37,258 bases of DNA from Bacteroidota bacterium. GTDB lineage: Bacteria; Bacteroidota; Bacteroidia; 2-12-FULL-35-15. Both the position numbers and the translations under genes were made by a program. Under the pieces are notes generated by a model. That model saw nothing but the letters and a program-made list of their open reading frames with translations, searched no databases and was not told the DNA's origin. The stretch covers positions 1 through 37,258 of the forward strand of contig JAOQAD010000025.1 of the NCBI GenBank assembly GCA_025963775.1, in the 5' to 3' direction. The number at the start of each line of letters is the position of its first letter. Positions within the stretch are counted from its first letter, which is position 1. This document shows, piece by piece, positions 8,632 through 18,184 of the stretch.

Positions 8632-11600
8632 TTAATGCACTAATGAGATATTTCCTTTTTTATTCACCTCCACAGCACCTGTTGCCGATGTTGGCGTATC
8701 ACCTGAAGTGATGAATGTTGCTTTGATGAAATACACAAACACTGCGGGATCGAGCAGCTGGCCTTTGTAAATACCATCCCAGCAGAAATTAGGATCTGTT
8801 GATTCAAATACTTTTTCACCCCAACGGTCGTAAATGAAGATCACGAACTGCGATACGCAAGCATCCCATCCGTAAAGACAAAGCTCGTCGTTGTATTTAT
8901 CACCGTTCGGCGTAAATGCATTCGGAACTTCAAGGTTATAATTGGTAGGGCATGGAATATCGATGCTTACTTTCACACAGCTGCTGTCGATACAGCCGAT
9001 GCTGTCGACTACCGTTACGCAGTACGTAGTTGTATTGGAAGGCGATGCAACCGTTGAATCGCAGGCAGTGCAGCTCAATGCTATTCCCGGCGACCATACA
9101 TAGGAAACTCCTCCGCTTGCAACAAGCAGCGTGCTGTTCCCTACCCAGACCACCTGGTCGGAAGTAGTGGCGATGGAAGGCAGCGGGTTGATAACAACTG
9201 TGGTTGTTCCTGTTCCCGATCCTGTACACAGGCTGTCAACACCTGTCACCGAATAGCTGATCGTATAAGTTCCGGGCGTGCTGCCCATTACATCAATAAC
9301 ACCCGTAGTGCTATTGATATTCAGCACAGGGCTCGAGCTGTAAACTCCTCCCGGCGTAAATCCGGCAACACCCGTAGGCGCTGCAATGGAATCGTTATCA
9401 CAGATGTTTGAAGGATAAGAAAAATTCACCACCGGCGGAATAACAGGATTGATGGTCACTGTAGTGCTGGATGTTCCGGAAGGCCCGCAGGCTGTGGCAG
9501 GTACAAAATACGTTACGGTATAGGTTCCGGGCGTACTCAGGGCCGGATCAATAACTCCTGTAGAGCTGTTCACGCTCAGTCCGGAAGAGCTTGGGCTGTA
9601 TGTACCGCCGGTTGTAAACCCTGCAACGGTCTGTGGACTTGCCAATGTGTCGAGCGGACAGATCGGGCTTGCAGGATACGACATGGTGGTGACAGGCGTG
9701 GTGACTGAGTTCACGGTAACGGTAACAGTATCCTGCGATGGGCAAAGTCCGCCTATTGTATAGGTAACAAGATAAACCCCGGCTACAGAAGGATCGAATG
9801 TTCCGTTGACAGAATCGGTGATTCCGGCGCCGGACCAGGTTCCTCCCGGTGAAGCGGAAGTAAGGTTGAAAGGGCTCACACCTGCACACATTGGCGCAGG
9901 CTGCGTGATGGTTGGGCTGCTGCTGCTTTGAACTGTTACCAAAACAGTATCGGCGCCGTTGCAGGAGCCCGGCGAAGTATAGGTAATAATATAAGTTCCT
10001 CCCGCTACGCTGCCCGGATCAAATGTTCCCAAGCTGTCATCAGCAATTCCGCTTCCGGTCCATACACCGCCCGGTGTATTCACGGTAAGATTAAAAGGTG
10101 CATCGGATGTGCAATGGTTTGGAACAAAAGCAATGATCGGATTAACGCCTGTGAAAGGGAAAACGGTAACGCTAACAGTATCCACATCCGTACATCCGCC
10201 GGAAATGTCGGTAACCGTTACATAGTAATCCATTGTTCCCGGAGGCTGTGCTGTTGTGTTCTGCGCTGTTGAATCGGCGATCACACCGGAGGAAGGTGTC
10301 CACAGGTACGTGTAATTTGCCGGGTTAGGAATGATGGAGCAATAATGGAATACAATATCCGGATGCGCCATGTAGCCCGTGATCCAGCTCGCTGGGAGGG
10401 AACACTGATCCTGCGAATCGCTTAGCGACACAATAGAGCTGGTATTGGTAGTGGTGGTACCCGCACAGATACTGTTCTGGGTATAGTTCGCTCCCGGGTT
10501 CAGATTATTAAAGCAAACCTCCACAATCACATTCGAAAGTCCGTCCCACTGGTAAGCAGTGGAAAAAACATGAGAGTTCATTCCAGGAAGAACATTATAT
10601 ACCGGGGTGGAATATACCATAGTAAGACCACTTTCGAAGGAGACAGGACTCACAGCAAACGAAGTAAGGTTTGTACATCCCATACTTATGGTAAAGTTGG
10701 AATAGGCGGTTGTACCCATGATAGAGATCACGTTGAAATCCAGCTGATCGATCTTACCGCCTGTAATGCCGGCAGCATTCAGCTCAGCGGCAGTATACAG
10801 GAATTGTTGTTTTACAGAAGTATACCAGTTGCCGTATGGTGCAGGATAGGATGTAGATGTGTTTGGTGCATTGTTCACACCTACAGTACCTGTAAAAGCA
10901 GCGCCTGCACAACCGCCTGTAGTGCTTGGCCCGCAGGTAGCAGGCACAGACGAGCCTCCGAAGCTTACACCCAGCGGAATTGTTCCCGAACCGCACATGG
11001 AAGTATCACCAAGAGCAGTAATGGAAGGTGCAAATGCCGGTGCTGCAACAATGGAGAAGGTGCTTGTTTGCGCACATCCGAATGCATTGGTGATGGTTAC
11101 CGTATACGTATAGGTTCCCGGCGCAATGAAGGTAGCCGTTGGGTTCGCAATTGTAGGGTCACTCAGGTATGCTGCCGGCGACCATTGATAGGTATAGGTT
11201 CCTGCAGGGCTCAATGAATTCACCGATAACTGAACAGGATCCATTAAGCAGGAATTGCTGGAGCTTTGCGTGACAGAATATGTAAACGTAGGCACCACGG
11301 AAACAGACACTGTATCCTGGATCGGGCATGAGCCGCTGAATGCATAGGTAATTACAGAAGTACCGCCTACAGAAGGATTGAACAAGCCTGTAGCTGAATT
11401 GGTGATTCCCGTTCCTGACCATACTCCGCCGGAATCAACAGCCACGAGGTTGAAAGGAGCTGAGCCGACGCATATAATAGGTGGCTGCGTGATCGTTGCA
11501 CTGTTGGCGCCGATCACCGTAACAAGTGCGGTATCCGTGCTGTTACAGCCGCCCGGGGTGGTATAGGTGATGACGTATGTTCCCGGGATAACCCCGCCGG

Positions 11601-12996
11601 GGTTGAATGTTCCTGCCGCAGGGTTCGTGATCCCGCTGCCGCTCCAGACGCCGCCCGTGCTATCGACGGTCAGATTGAAAGGCGCATAGGACGAACACTG
11701 ATCGGGTATGTAACTGATAAAAGGGTTTGCTCCCGCAGCGGGCGTAACAATTACCCACACCTGCATGCTTGTAGGATTAAGGCAGGGTGAAAGCGGTGCC
11801 CCGGTAACTGTATACAATGTGCTTGTAGCCGGGTTAGCAACAACAGCCGGGCCGGTGGTGGATGATAAACCTGTTGAAGGCGACCATGTCCAGGTATAAT
11901 CATTTACAATGGTTCCTGAAACCTGGATAGGTACAGGCCCTCCGCAGGTACTGATAGAATCGGTAGATACGTCGCATTCAGATGGCGGCGTGCCGGATGC
12001 ACCGATGTAAGTAAAATACAACAGGTTATCGATCGCGTTTGCAGCAGCAGCATCATCGAGGATCACTACGAATTTGAACGTTTCGGTAGCTCCCGGTGCA
12101 AGGTTCACGATCTTATAGCTCAGTGAAATGGCCTCATCTGCAAAGTTGGTGGATCCGATGATTTGTGTGAATGTTCCTGAGCCGGTGATCCCTCCTGTCC
12201 ACAGGTCGGATGCATCGCGGTTAGTAAAGCCTCCGTAAGAAACGCGGAAATTGGCGCCGACAGCTGCCAGTCCAAGGTACGACATGGGCTGCGAAGAGGG
12301 AGAAGTGGAAGTGGCTTTTACGTGTGCGAGGTTACATCCGCCCGGTGCTCCCGATGGCTCGCTTACAATTGTATTCTGGGTGGAAAAGTCAAAGCCGATC
12401 GGCTCGTTGTTATCCGGGTCCAGGTTCCTGTGGTAATAAAGCTCGGGAATGGTTGCCGATGTGTTATTGGTAATAGATACGGTAGTGGTGTAATAAAGGT
12501 CATTGGTACCGAGGTGGTAATTGATGTGAACACCTACGTTGGTTCCGCCGGTAGTCATTGTTCCCTGGTAATCCGCTTCCACGCAGGTACCTGATTGATG
12601 CCAGGTGGAAGCGCCCGGAATATCCTGTGTACCAAAACTTCCGTTGGCGCAGTTGTTATTTCCGATAATGCCGGCAACTCCGCCTACTTCAAGTCCCCAG
12701 CCATTTTCAGGGCTACCCGGCGTAAAAAAATCGCCGTCGAAGGTTGCCCAGGCATTTACCTGCGGATTGGCCACGAAACCAAAATAATTTGTTCCCCCGG
12801 AGCGAAAATGCATCCCGGGAAGGATAGGCGAAGTGGTAACATCAAGTCCCTCATAGCCATATGTTCCGTCGACACCGATCTCAACGCTGGTACCAACAAG
12901 ATACGTATTAACACCCACCATCTGCGCATGGATGATAGAAGAACCGGAAATAAACAGCCCTAAAAAAAGTAAAAGTTTCTTCATCTTATTTTTCAT
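8632..12996 (-). CDS. Giant Ig/PKD-repeat adhesin with gliding-motility (CHU_C, T9SS type B) C-terminal domain
   Basis: The 1454-residue product has a signal peptide (residues 1-24, ending HAQ). The N-terminal part (about 25-330) is a beta-rich cap. Repeats follow: four copies of a 75-residue module with the pattern APFNLTV..GGVWSGSGIT..GTFDPG..PGTYxITYT (starting near 423, 498, 950 and 1027), two of a second module with NFSYP..ICDND..GGVYS..TTGVID (near 1102 and 1189), and PKD-like segments with YTYxWSP. The last about 100 residues (VPNAFTPNGDKYNDELCLYG...FIYDRWGEKVFESTDPNFCWDGIYKG) are the CHU_C domain, the type B T9SS sorting signal. Known: such proteins (SprB relatives) are surface adhesins, some used in gliding. 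Its operon partner is the PorP/SprF-like gene. The role in motility is inference, as no other gliding gene is in the window. Confidence 0.95.
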   Translation of the reverse strand: MKNKMKKLLLFLGLFISGSSIIHAQMVGVNTYLVGTSVEIGVDGTYGYEGLDVTTSPILPGMHFRSGGTNYFGFVANPQVNAWATFDGDFFTPGSPENGWGLEVGGVAGIIGNNNCANGSFGTQDIPGASTWHQSGTCVEADYQGTMTTGGTNVGVHINYHLGTNDLYYTTTVSITNNTSATIPELYYHRNLDPDNNEPIGFDFSTQNTIVSEPSGAPGGCNLAHVKATSTSPSSQPMSYLGLAAVGANFRVSYGGFTNRDASDLWTGGITGSGTFTQIIGSTNFADEAISLSYKIVNLAPGATETFKFVVILDDAAAANAIDNLLYFTYIGASGTPPSECDVSTDSISTCGGPVPIQVSGTIVNDYTWTWSPSTGLSSTTGPAVVANPATSTLYTVTGAPLSPCLNPTSMQVWVIVTPAAGANPFISYIPDQCSSYAPFNLTVDSTGGVWSGSGITNPAAGTFNPGGVIPGTYVITYTTPGGCNSTDTALVTVIGANSATITQPPIICVGSAPFNLVAVDSGGVWSGTGITNSATGLFNPSVGGTSVITYAFSGSCPIQDTVSVSVVPTFTYSVTQSSSNSCLMDPVQLSVNSLSPAGTYTYQWSPAAYLSDPTIANPTATFIAPGTYTYTVTITNAFGCAQTSTFSIVAAPAFAPSITALGDTSMCGSGTIPLGVSFGGSSVPATCGPSTTGGCAGAAFTGTVGVNNAPNTSTSYPAPYGNWYTSVKQQFLYTAAELNAAGITGGKIDQLDFNVISIMGTTAYSNFTISMGCTNLTSFAVSPVSFESGLTMVYSTPVYNVLPGMNSHVFSTAYQWDGLSNVIVEVCFNNLNPGANYTQNSICAGTTTTNTSSIVSLSDSQDQCSLPASWITGYMAHPDIVFHYCSIIPNPANYTYLWTPSSGVIADSTAQNTTAQPPGTMDYYVTVTDISGGCTDVDTVSVTVFPFTGVNPIIAFVPNHCTSDAPFNLTVNTPGGVWTGSGIADDSLGTFDPGSVAGGTYIITYTSPGSCNGADTVLVTVQSSSSPTITQPAPMCAGVSPFNLTSASPGGTWSGAGITDSVNGTFDPSVAGVYLVTYTIGGLCPSQDTVTVTVNSVTTPVTTMSYPASPICPLDTLASPQTVAGFTTGGTYSPSSSGLSVNSSTGVIDPALSTPGTYTVTYFVPATACGPSGTSSTTVTINPVIPPVVNFSYPSNICDNDSIAAPTGVAGFTPGGVYSSSPVLNINSTTGVIDVMGSTPGTYTISYSVTGVDSLCTGSGTGTTTVVINPLPSIATTSDQVVWVGNSTLLVASGGVSYVWSPGIALSCTACDSTVASPSNTTTYCVTVVDSIGCIDSSCVKVSIDIPCPTNYNLEVPNAFTPNGDKYNDELCLYGWDACVSQFVIFIYDRWGEKVFESTDPNFCWDGIYKGQLLDPAVFVYFIKATFITSGDTPTSATGAVEVNKKGNISLVH

Positions 12997-13436
12997 TAAA
13001 AGCCGGCAACTTAGGTTGCCAGATTACATGATGCAAAAAATCGTTCGTTGGTTGCAGGATAAACGGCAGACAAGGCATAAAAAATTGATTAACTAATAAA
13101 TCCCGGAGCCGTGTTTCCCCTTCAGCCTCCAAAATTAGGACAAAATAGGACACCACACCCATTTTTCTTCATTTTTTTTCATCTCAGCTCAAAGACCAAA
13201 CCCGTGTTATTGTCGCTGAATATCAGCTTTTTACCGACCAAAGAACATCCTTCATCTTTCAGTCCTTTTTTAATTTAAAACGTATCTAAATTAGCTGCAA
13301 ATCTCAATGGAACAGGCACATCCGGGAGCTTGTTATTTTTATTTGACAAATGGGCTTTTATTTACTTGATAGAAAGCGTTTTGAGTTTTACATTTGCCAT
13401 CGCAAAACAGAAATCGATCAAAACAATCATATCATT
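12997..13436. other. Divergent intergenic region between adhesin and sdhC
   Basis: 440 bp without a gene. The right part holds the sdhC promoter. On the minus strand there is a TAATTTTG (-7-like) at 13130-13137 that could serve the adhesin operon, but no TTG was found at the right distance upstream. Confidence 0.5.
13366..13396 (+). promoter_or_regulatory. Bacteroidota-type promoter of sdhCAB
   Basis: TTG at 13366-13368, a 20-nt spacer, then TACATTTG at 13389-13396 match the Bacteroidota primary sigma consensus (TTTG / TAnnTTTG). The expected transcript start near 13403 lies 34 nt before the ATG at 13437, and downstream of the in-frame ATG at 13350, which rules out the longer SdhC start if this promoter is used. 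Confidence 0.65.
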
Positions 13437-14120
13437 ATGAGTAACACTTCTAAAAATTTCCTGCAATCCTCCATTGGGAAAAAACTGGTGATGGGCCTGA
13501 CCGGCCTGTTCTTAATTTCGTTCCTGCTGGTTCACTGCTTTCTCAACTCTTTCATCTTCTTTAATGATGGCGGACTGATGTTCAACATCGGCGCTACGTT
13601 CATGGCAAAGAACTGGATCATCCGGGCAATGGAGATCGTCCTGTTCATCGGCCTTATCTGGCACATGGTGCAGGCGCTTATCCTGACCATGGAGAACAGC
13701 AAGGCAAGGCCTGTAAAATATGCAGTGAACAATGCCAGCGCCAACACGAAATGGTATTCCCGCTCCATGGGCGTTCTGGGCTCGCTGCTGCTGCTTTTCC
13801 TGGTGGTGCACTTAGCGAACTTCTGGGTAAAATCAAGGTTTACGGGGCTTCCGGGAGAGGATGCCAATGGCAATGAGAACCTGTATGCTGTTATGCAGGA
13901 AACCTTTCATATCGGCTGGATCATTGCCGTATATTTAGGCGGCTGCATTGCCCTTGCTTATCACCTGCTGCACGGATTCCCCTCCGCGTTTCAAACACTG
14001 GGCTGGAATCACCCGAAATACAACCGTTTGATCCTTATCACTGGGACTCTTTTCTCGGTCATCATTCCCCTGATCTTTGCCGCAATGCCCGTTTCCATGT
14101 ATTTCGGATGGGTGAATTAA
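13437..14120 (+). CDS. sdhC: Succinate dehydrogenase/fumarate reductase cytochrome b subunit
   Basis: This 227-residue subunit is the membrane anchor of complex II, carrying heme b and the (mena)quinone site in the inner membrane. It begins MSNTSKNFLQSSIGKKLVMGLTG and has about five membrane spans. His33, His76, His125, His158, His176 and His179 lie in or beside the spans; four of them would bind two hemes, as in the single-subunit diheme anchors of Wolinella and Bacillus. The family block HLLHGFPSAFQTLGWNHPKYN is present. There is no sdhD, which fits the single-anchor type. The start at 13437 was chosen over 13350 because the family begins here and the promoter lies between them. First gene of sdhCAB, 34 bp before sdhA. 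Confidence 0.93.
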   Translation: MSNTSKNFLQSSIGKKLVMGLTGLFLISFLLVHCFLNSFIFFNDGGLMFNIGATFMAKNWIIRAMEIVLFIGLIWHMVQALILTMENSKARPVKYAVNNASANTKWYSRSMGVLGSLLLLFLVVHLANFWVKSRFTGLPGEDANGNENLYAVMQETFHIGWIIAVYLGGCIALAYHLLHGFPSAFQTLGWNHPKYNRLILITGTLFSVIIPLIFAAMPVSMYFGWVN

Positions 14121-14154
14121 TTAATTATAAGCTGAACTTTAGAATTATCAAGAT

Positions 14155-16134
14155 ATGTCAAAATTAGATAGTAAAATACCGGAAGGAAGCATCGAACAGA
14201 AATGGAGCAAATACAAATCCTCCGTAGCTCTTGTCAATCCGGCGAATAAACGCAGCCTCGAGATCATTGTTGTAGGCTCCGGGCTTGCAGGCTCTTCTGC
14301 TGCCGCTTCCCTTGCAGAAATGGGTTACAAGGTAAAAGTGTTCTGCTTCCAGGATTCACCGCGCAGGGCTCACTCCATTGCCGCGCAGGGTGGGATCAAT
14401 GCTGCGAAGAACTACCAGAACGACGGCGACAGCACTTACCGCTTATTCTATGATACCATCAAAGGCGGCGATTACCGCGCACGCGAAGGAAATGTTCACC
14501 GCCTTGCCGAGGTGAGCGCAAGTATCATCGACCAGTGTGTTGCACAGGGTGTGCCTTTAGCACGCGAGTACGGCGGAATGCTGAGCAACCGCTCTTTCGG
14601 CGGAACGCAGGTACAGCGTACGTTTTACGCGGCCGGACAAACGGGACAACAATTATTGCTGGGAGCATACAGCGCCCTGGAGCGCCAGATCGGCCTTGGT
14701 GCAGTTGAAATGTACTCCCGCCACGAAATGCTGGAAGTGGTGACCATTGAAGGAAAAGCACGCGGCATCATTGCACGCGACCTGATCACCGGAAAGCTGG
14801 AGCGCCATTTCGGACATGCCGTTCTATTATGCACAGGAGGCTACGGAAACGTATTCTATCTTTCTACAAATGCCATGGGCAGCAATGTTACCGCAGCATG
14901 GAAAGCACATAAAAAAGGAGCTTTCTTCGGAAACCCCTGCTACACACAAATTCACCCGACCTGCATCCCTGTATCCGGAGATCACCAGTCGAAACTGACG
15001 CTGATGAGCGAATCACTTCGTAACGACGGGCGCATCTGGGTTCCAAAGAAACAGGGCGATACACGCAAGCCGAATGAGATCCCGGAAGAAGAAAGGGATT
15101 ATTATTTAGAGCGCAGGTACCCGGCATTCGGAAACCTTGTTCCGCGCGATGTGGCTTCACGTGCCGCAAAAGAGCGCTGTGACGCAGGCTACGGCGTAGG
15201 CGCTTCTAAAATGGCTGTTTATCTCGATTACAAAGCGGCGATCGACCGTTACGGAAAAACAAAAGCAAAAACATTAGGTGTTGACAATCCCACTCCTGCA
15301 CAGCTCCGTGAATTCGGTAAGCAGGTGGTGGAAGAAAAATACGGGAACTTATTTGAGATGTACGAGCAGATCACTGGTGAAAATCCGTATGAAGTGCCGA
15401 TGCGCATTTATCCTGCCGTTCACTATACCATGGGCGGACTTTGGGTGGATTACAACTTAATGACAACCGTACCGGGAATGTATGCACTGGGCGAAGCGAA
15501 CTTCTCCGACCATGGCGCGAACCGCCTCGGGGCATCAGCATTGATGCAGGGACTGGCGGACGGATATTTCGTTATTCCTTATACGATCGGGGCTTACCTT
15601 GCCAACGAGATCAGGACAAAAGCGATCCCGACGGATCATGAAGCATTTGTAACTGCTGAGAAAGAAGTGCAGTCGCAGATCGATAAATTTTTCGCGATCA
15701 AAGGAACAAAATCGGTTGACCATTTCCACAAGCGCTTAGGAAAGATCATGTGGGACAAATGCGGAATGGCGCGCAATGAAAAAGGACTGAAAGAAGCGAT
15801 CCAGGAGATCAGGGCGCTGCGTGAAGAGTTCTGGAAAGATGTGCGTGTGACGGGCGAAGCAAATGAATTCAACCCTGAGCTGGAGAAAGCAGGCCGCGTT
15901 GCCGATTTCATTGAGCTGGGCGAGCTGATGTGCATCGATGCGCTGAACAGGAACGAATCCTGCGGAGGACACTTCCGTGAAGAGTTCCAGACAGAAGAAG
16001 GCGAAGCGAACCGCGATGATGTGAATTACCAATATGTTGCTGCCTGGGAAAATAAGGGCAACAACAGCTGGGAGCTGCACAAGGAAGAATTGAAATTTGA
16101 AGCGATCAAAATTGCTGCAAGGAGTTATAAATAG
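14155..16134 (+). CDS. sdhA: Succinate dehydrogenase/fumarate reductase flavoprotein subunit
   Basis: This is the catalytic subunit, which oxidises succinate to fumarate (or the reverse) with covalent FAD on the cytoplasmic side of the membrane. In 659 residues it shows the FAD-binding GxGxxG (Gly41-Gly46 in [14 protein letters not shown]) and the FAD-linking histidine His73 in [11 protein letters not shown]. The active-site blocks are [36 protein letters not shown] and [10 protein letters not shown]. The size and sequence style are those of the Bacteroidota/epsilon class rather than the E. coli SdhA type. It sits between sdhC and sdhB in one transcript. Confidence 0.97.
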   Translation: MSKLDSKIPEGSIEQKWSKYKSSVALVNPANKRSLEIIVVGSGLAGSSAAASLAEMGYKVKVFCFQDSPRRAHSIAAQGGINAAKNYQNDGDSTYRLFYDTIKGGDYRAREGNVHRLAEVSASIIDQCVAQGVPLAREYGGMLSNRSFGGTQVQRTFYAAGQTGQQLLLGAYSALERQIGLGAVEMYSRHEMLEVVTIEGKARGIIARDLITGKLERHFGHAVLLCTGGYGNVFYLSTNAMGSNVTAAWKAHKKGAFFGNPCYTQIHPTCIPVSGDHQSKLTLMSESLRNDGRIWVPKKQGDTRKPNEIPEEERDYYLERRYPAFGNLVPRDVASRAAKERCDAGYGVGASKMAVYLDYKAAIDRYGKTKAKTLGVDNPTPAQLREFGKQVVEEKYGNLFEMYEQITGENPYEVPMRIYPAVHYTMGGLWVDYNLMTTVPGMYALGEANFSDHGANRLGASALMQGLADGYFVIPYTIGAYLANEIRTKAIPTDHEAFVTAEKEVQSQIDKFFAIKGTKSVDHFHKRLGKIMWDKCGMARNEKGLKEAIQEIRALREEFWKDVRVTGEANEFNPELEKAGRVADFIELGELMCIDALNRNESCGGHFREEFQTEEGEANRDDVNYQYVAAWENKGNNSWELHKEELKFEAIKIAARSYK

Positions 16135-16170
16135 AACAAATCCCTCTGTGGAACTCTAAAAACTCTGCGA

Positions 16171-16201
16171 ACTCTGTGTTGAAAAAATTTAAACACAGAG
16201 T
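16171..16201. repeat. Inverted repeat in the sdhA-sdhB gap
   Basis: ACTCTGTGTT at 16171-16180 pairs perfectly with AACACAGAGT at 16192-16201 across an 11-nt spacer. Related CTCTGTG / CACAGAG fragments flank it (16144-16150, 16203-16209). This kind of ACACAGAG palindrome is an intergenic repeat type in many Bacteroidota. It has no U-tract, so it is not a proper terminator. It may attenuate or protect the message ahead of sdhB. Confidence 0.6.
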
Positions 16202-16242
16202 ACACAGAGAAAAAGGAGCTACACGGAGAAAAAAATAAAATT

Positions 16243-16998
16243 ATGAGTGGAAACATGAAAATAACGCTGAAAGTATGGCGTCAGAGAAATACAAAAACAA
16301 ACGGGCAGCTGGTTACTTACCAGCTGAATGACATTTCCCCGGATATGTCGTTCCTCGAAATGTTCGATGTGCTGAATGAACAGCTGATCACGAAAGGTGA
16401 AGACCCTGTTGCATTTGACCACGACTGCCGCGAAGGCATCTGCGGAATGTGCAGCATGTTCATCAATGGCCGCCCACACGGGCCGAAAAGCAAAGTAACT
16501 ACCTGCCAGCTGCACATGCGCTCGTTCAAAGACGGCGACACCATTGTTGTGGAACCATGGAGGGCAGCGGCTTTCCCTGTGATCAAGGACTTAACGGTGG
16601 ACCGTACAGCATTCGACCGCATCATCGCGAAAGGCGGTTATATCTCTGTGAATACAGGGAACGCACAGGATGCAAACAACTTACCGATCCCGAAACCGGA
16701 TGCTGATAAATCATTTGAAGCTGCAGCATGCATCGGCTGCGGCGCATGTGTTGCGACCTGCAAAAATTCATCGGCGATGCTTTTCGTTTCTGCGAAAATT
16801 TCCCAGCTGGCTTTATTGCCGCAGGGACAAGTGGAACGCGTTGCACGTGCAAAGAACATGGTAGCACAGATGGATGCGGAAGGCTTTGGAAACTGCACCA
16901 ACACGGGCGCCTGCGAGATCGAATGCCCGAAAGGAATTTCCCTCGAGAACATCGCACGCATGAACCGCGAGTTCTATGTGGCGAACCTGAAAGAATAA
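16243..16998 (+). CDS. sdhB: Succinate dehydrogenase/fumarate reductase iron-sulfur subunit
   Basis: The 251-residue subunit carries electrons from the flavoprotein to the quinone site. The [2Fe-2S] cysteines are Cys62, Cys67, Cys70 (CREGICGMC) and Cys88. The [4Fe-4S]/[3Fe-4S] cysteines are Cys163, Cys166, Cys169, Cys173 ([11 protein letters not shown]) and Cys218, Cys224, Cys228 ([11 protein letters not shown]). It lies 108 bp after sdhA, an unusually long gap for an operon, filled by a palindromic repeat. The operon ends at the terminator at 17019-17058. The start [11 protein letters not shown] is preceded by an AGGAG-like stretch about 25 nt upstream, too far to be a normal ribosome site; an internal ATG at codon 5 is the alternative. 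Confidence 0.96.
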   Translation: MSGNMKITLKVWRQRNTKTNGQLVTYQLNDISPDMSFLEMFDVLNEQLITKGEDPVAFDHDCREGICGMCSMFINGRPHGPKSKVTTCQLHMRSFKDGDTIVVEPWRAAAFPVIKDLTVDRTAFDRIIAKGGYISVNTGNAQDANNLPIPKPDADKSFEAAACIGCGACVATCKNSSAMLFVSAKISQLALLPQGQVERVARAKNMVAQMDAEGFGNCTNTGACEIECPKGISLENIARMNREFYVANLKE

Positions 16999-17018
16999 TT
17001 TTTCAATTCCATTTATAT

Positions 17019-17058
17019 AAAAGCGAGCTTTTCCGAAACCGGGAAGGCTCGCTTTTTT
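17019..17058 (+). terminator. Rho-independent terminator of sdhCAB
   Basis: AAAAGCGAGC (17019-17028) pairs with GCTCGCTTTT (17047-17056), with further partial pairing inside, followed by a T-run. It lies 20 nt past the sdhB stop. Confidence 0.88.
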
Positions 17059-17078
17059 ATTTTATCTTTGGTTTGAAC

Positions 17079-18086
17079 ATGAACAAACAAGCCTGTTTTT
17101 TTATTGCCTGCATTTCATTGCTACTTTGCTCCTGCTTCCGCGGGCGGGATGCGACAGAAAGGCCACAGGCTGTTCCATTCAGGCTTGAAAGCAAATCCCC
17201 GCTGCTCAGGGAAAATGATTTTAAATTGTCGCTCGACTCCGTAAATCATACTTTATTCATCACGATTGCCATCAACCTTCCGAAAAATTTTGCGTTTCCC
17301 CTCAACAAAAAATACGGAGACACACTTACAAAAACAGCTTTCGATCTTACTTTTTATTTTAACGGACAGGCCATCAAATCCGATTATGTAAAAACACATT
17401 CGTTCAACTGGAATGACGATTCTCCTGCAGCACCCGGCATATTAAGCATTTCAAGCGACACTACCGATCTTCGCGGATCACAGGAGCTGCAGTTTCAAAT
17501 TCCCTTCTATGCATTTCATGAACTAAAAAAAGGAAAGAGAAGTGTTGTGCTCAAGATCTCAGAACATCTCTTTACTGCTGCGCACATCGAAGAGAAAAAG
17601 GGGAATGCCGGCATGTACGATTCCACCGTTTATTTAACAGACAGCAGGCCTTTGCTGAGCATGAGCGCCCGCTTCGACCTTGATGTGCCGCCTGTTCATG
17701 AAAGCATTATTTATGGCTATGGGCTTGTGCTGCGGAACGATTCCACCTTCTCGCCTTCCGGGATGGACAATACGATCTTTAAAAGCAGCCTGCCCGATAT
17801 TTACTGGATGCTGTACTACCCGGTGGGTGAGTTTTATGCAAAAACAGATTATCAAACTTCTACAGATGCCTACAATGGAAAAGATACTTTCAGGCTGTAT
17901 CATTATTATGCTGCAGACAGTATCGGTATCGGCGTATATGACCACGACAACCTTTCCCGGGATGATGGATTAGGATCCTGGACTGGTCCGCTTGAAAAAC
18001 TAAGTGTTCATAAGATCAACAGAATTAATTTCGGATACGTAAAGTCCTTTGATGTGAAAGCGGAGAAAAAAGGAATTGTGAATTGA
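17079..18086 (+). CDS. Lipoprotein of unknown function
   Basis: The 335-residue product begins MNKQACFFIACISLLLCSCF. The hydrophobic stretch ends in LCSC, making Cys19 the likely lipidated residue, so the protein is probably membrane-anchored in the periplasm or on the surface. The frame is open much further upstream into sdhB, but the signal sequence fixes this ATG, which follows the sdhB terminator. The body is beta-rich with repeated SSDTTDLRGSQELQFQIPFYAF-like strands. Near residue 285 the acidic stretch GVYDHDNLSRDDGLG resembles the calcium-binding loop of C2-like domains; this is a weak resemblance. I do not recognise the family. A TATCTTTG lies just upstream (17063-17070), but no -33 element matches. 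Confidence 0.8.
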   Translation: MNKQACFFIACISLLLCSCFRGRDATERPQAVPFRLESKSPLLRENDFKLSLDSVNHTLFITIAINLPKNFAFPLNKKYGDTLTKTAFDLTFYFNGQAIKSDYVKTHSFNWNDDSPAAPGILSISSDTTDLRGSQELQFQIPFYAFHELKKGKRSVVLKISEHLFTAAHIEEKKGNAGMYDSTVYLTDSRPLLSMSARFDLDVPPVHESIIYGYGLVLRNDSTFSPSGMDNTIFKSSLPDIYWMLYYPVGEFYAKTDYQTSTDAYNGKDTFRLYHYYAADSIGIGVYDHDNLSRDDGLGSWTGPLEKLSVHKINRINFGYVKSFDVKAEKKGIVN

Positions 18087-18110
18087 ATGTCGCTTCGAAC
18101 TCGAAGAGAG

Positions 18111-18181
18111 AGTATCGGGAAGTGAAGATCGATTGACCAGTTCCCGATACTTTCGCCGAAGGGGCGAAAACTCGAACTGAC
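18111..18181. repeat. Interspersed palindromic repeat, copy 2, with added hairpin
   Basis: 18135-18181 repeats the unit at 7369-7417. In addition AGTATCGGGAA (18111-18121) and TTCCCGATACT (18141-18151) form an 11-bp perfect inverted repeat. The element fills the 98-bp gap between two convergent genes and may stop both transcripts. Confidence 0.65.
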
Positions 18182-18184
18182 ATT

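Noticed and set aside
10570..11217. 215-codon plus-strand frame opposite the adhesin
   Set aside because: It is Cys/Arg/Ser-rich, lacks known motifs, and is a shadow of the repeat-coding strand, where the domains are clear.
13350..13436. Upstream ATG extension of SdhC by 29 residues
   Set aside because: The promoter at 13366-13396 lies inside it, and the family starts at MSNTSKNFLQSS.
17063..17070. TATCTTTG as promoter of the lipoprotein gene
   Set aside because: It fits the -7 element, but it is only 8 nt from the ATG and the -33 position falls in the terminator stem without TTG.
16728..17078. Long upstream extension of the lipoprotein frame
   Set aside because: It overlaps sdhB in another frame and spans the sdhCAB terminator; the lipoprotein signal starts at 17079.
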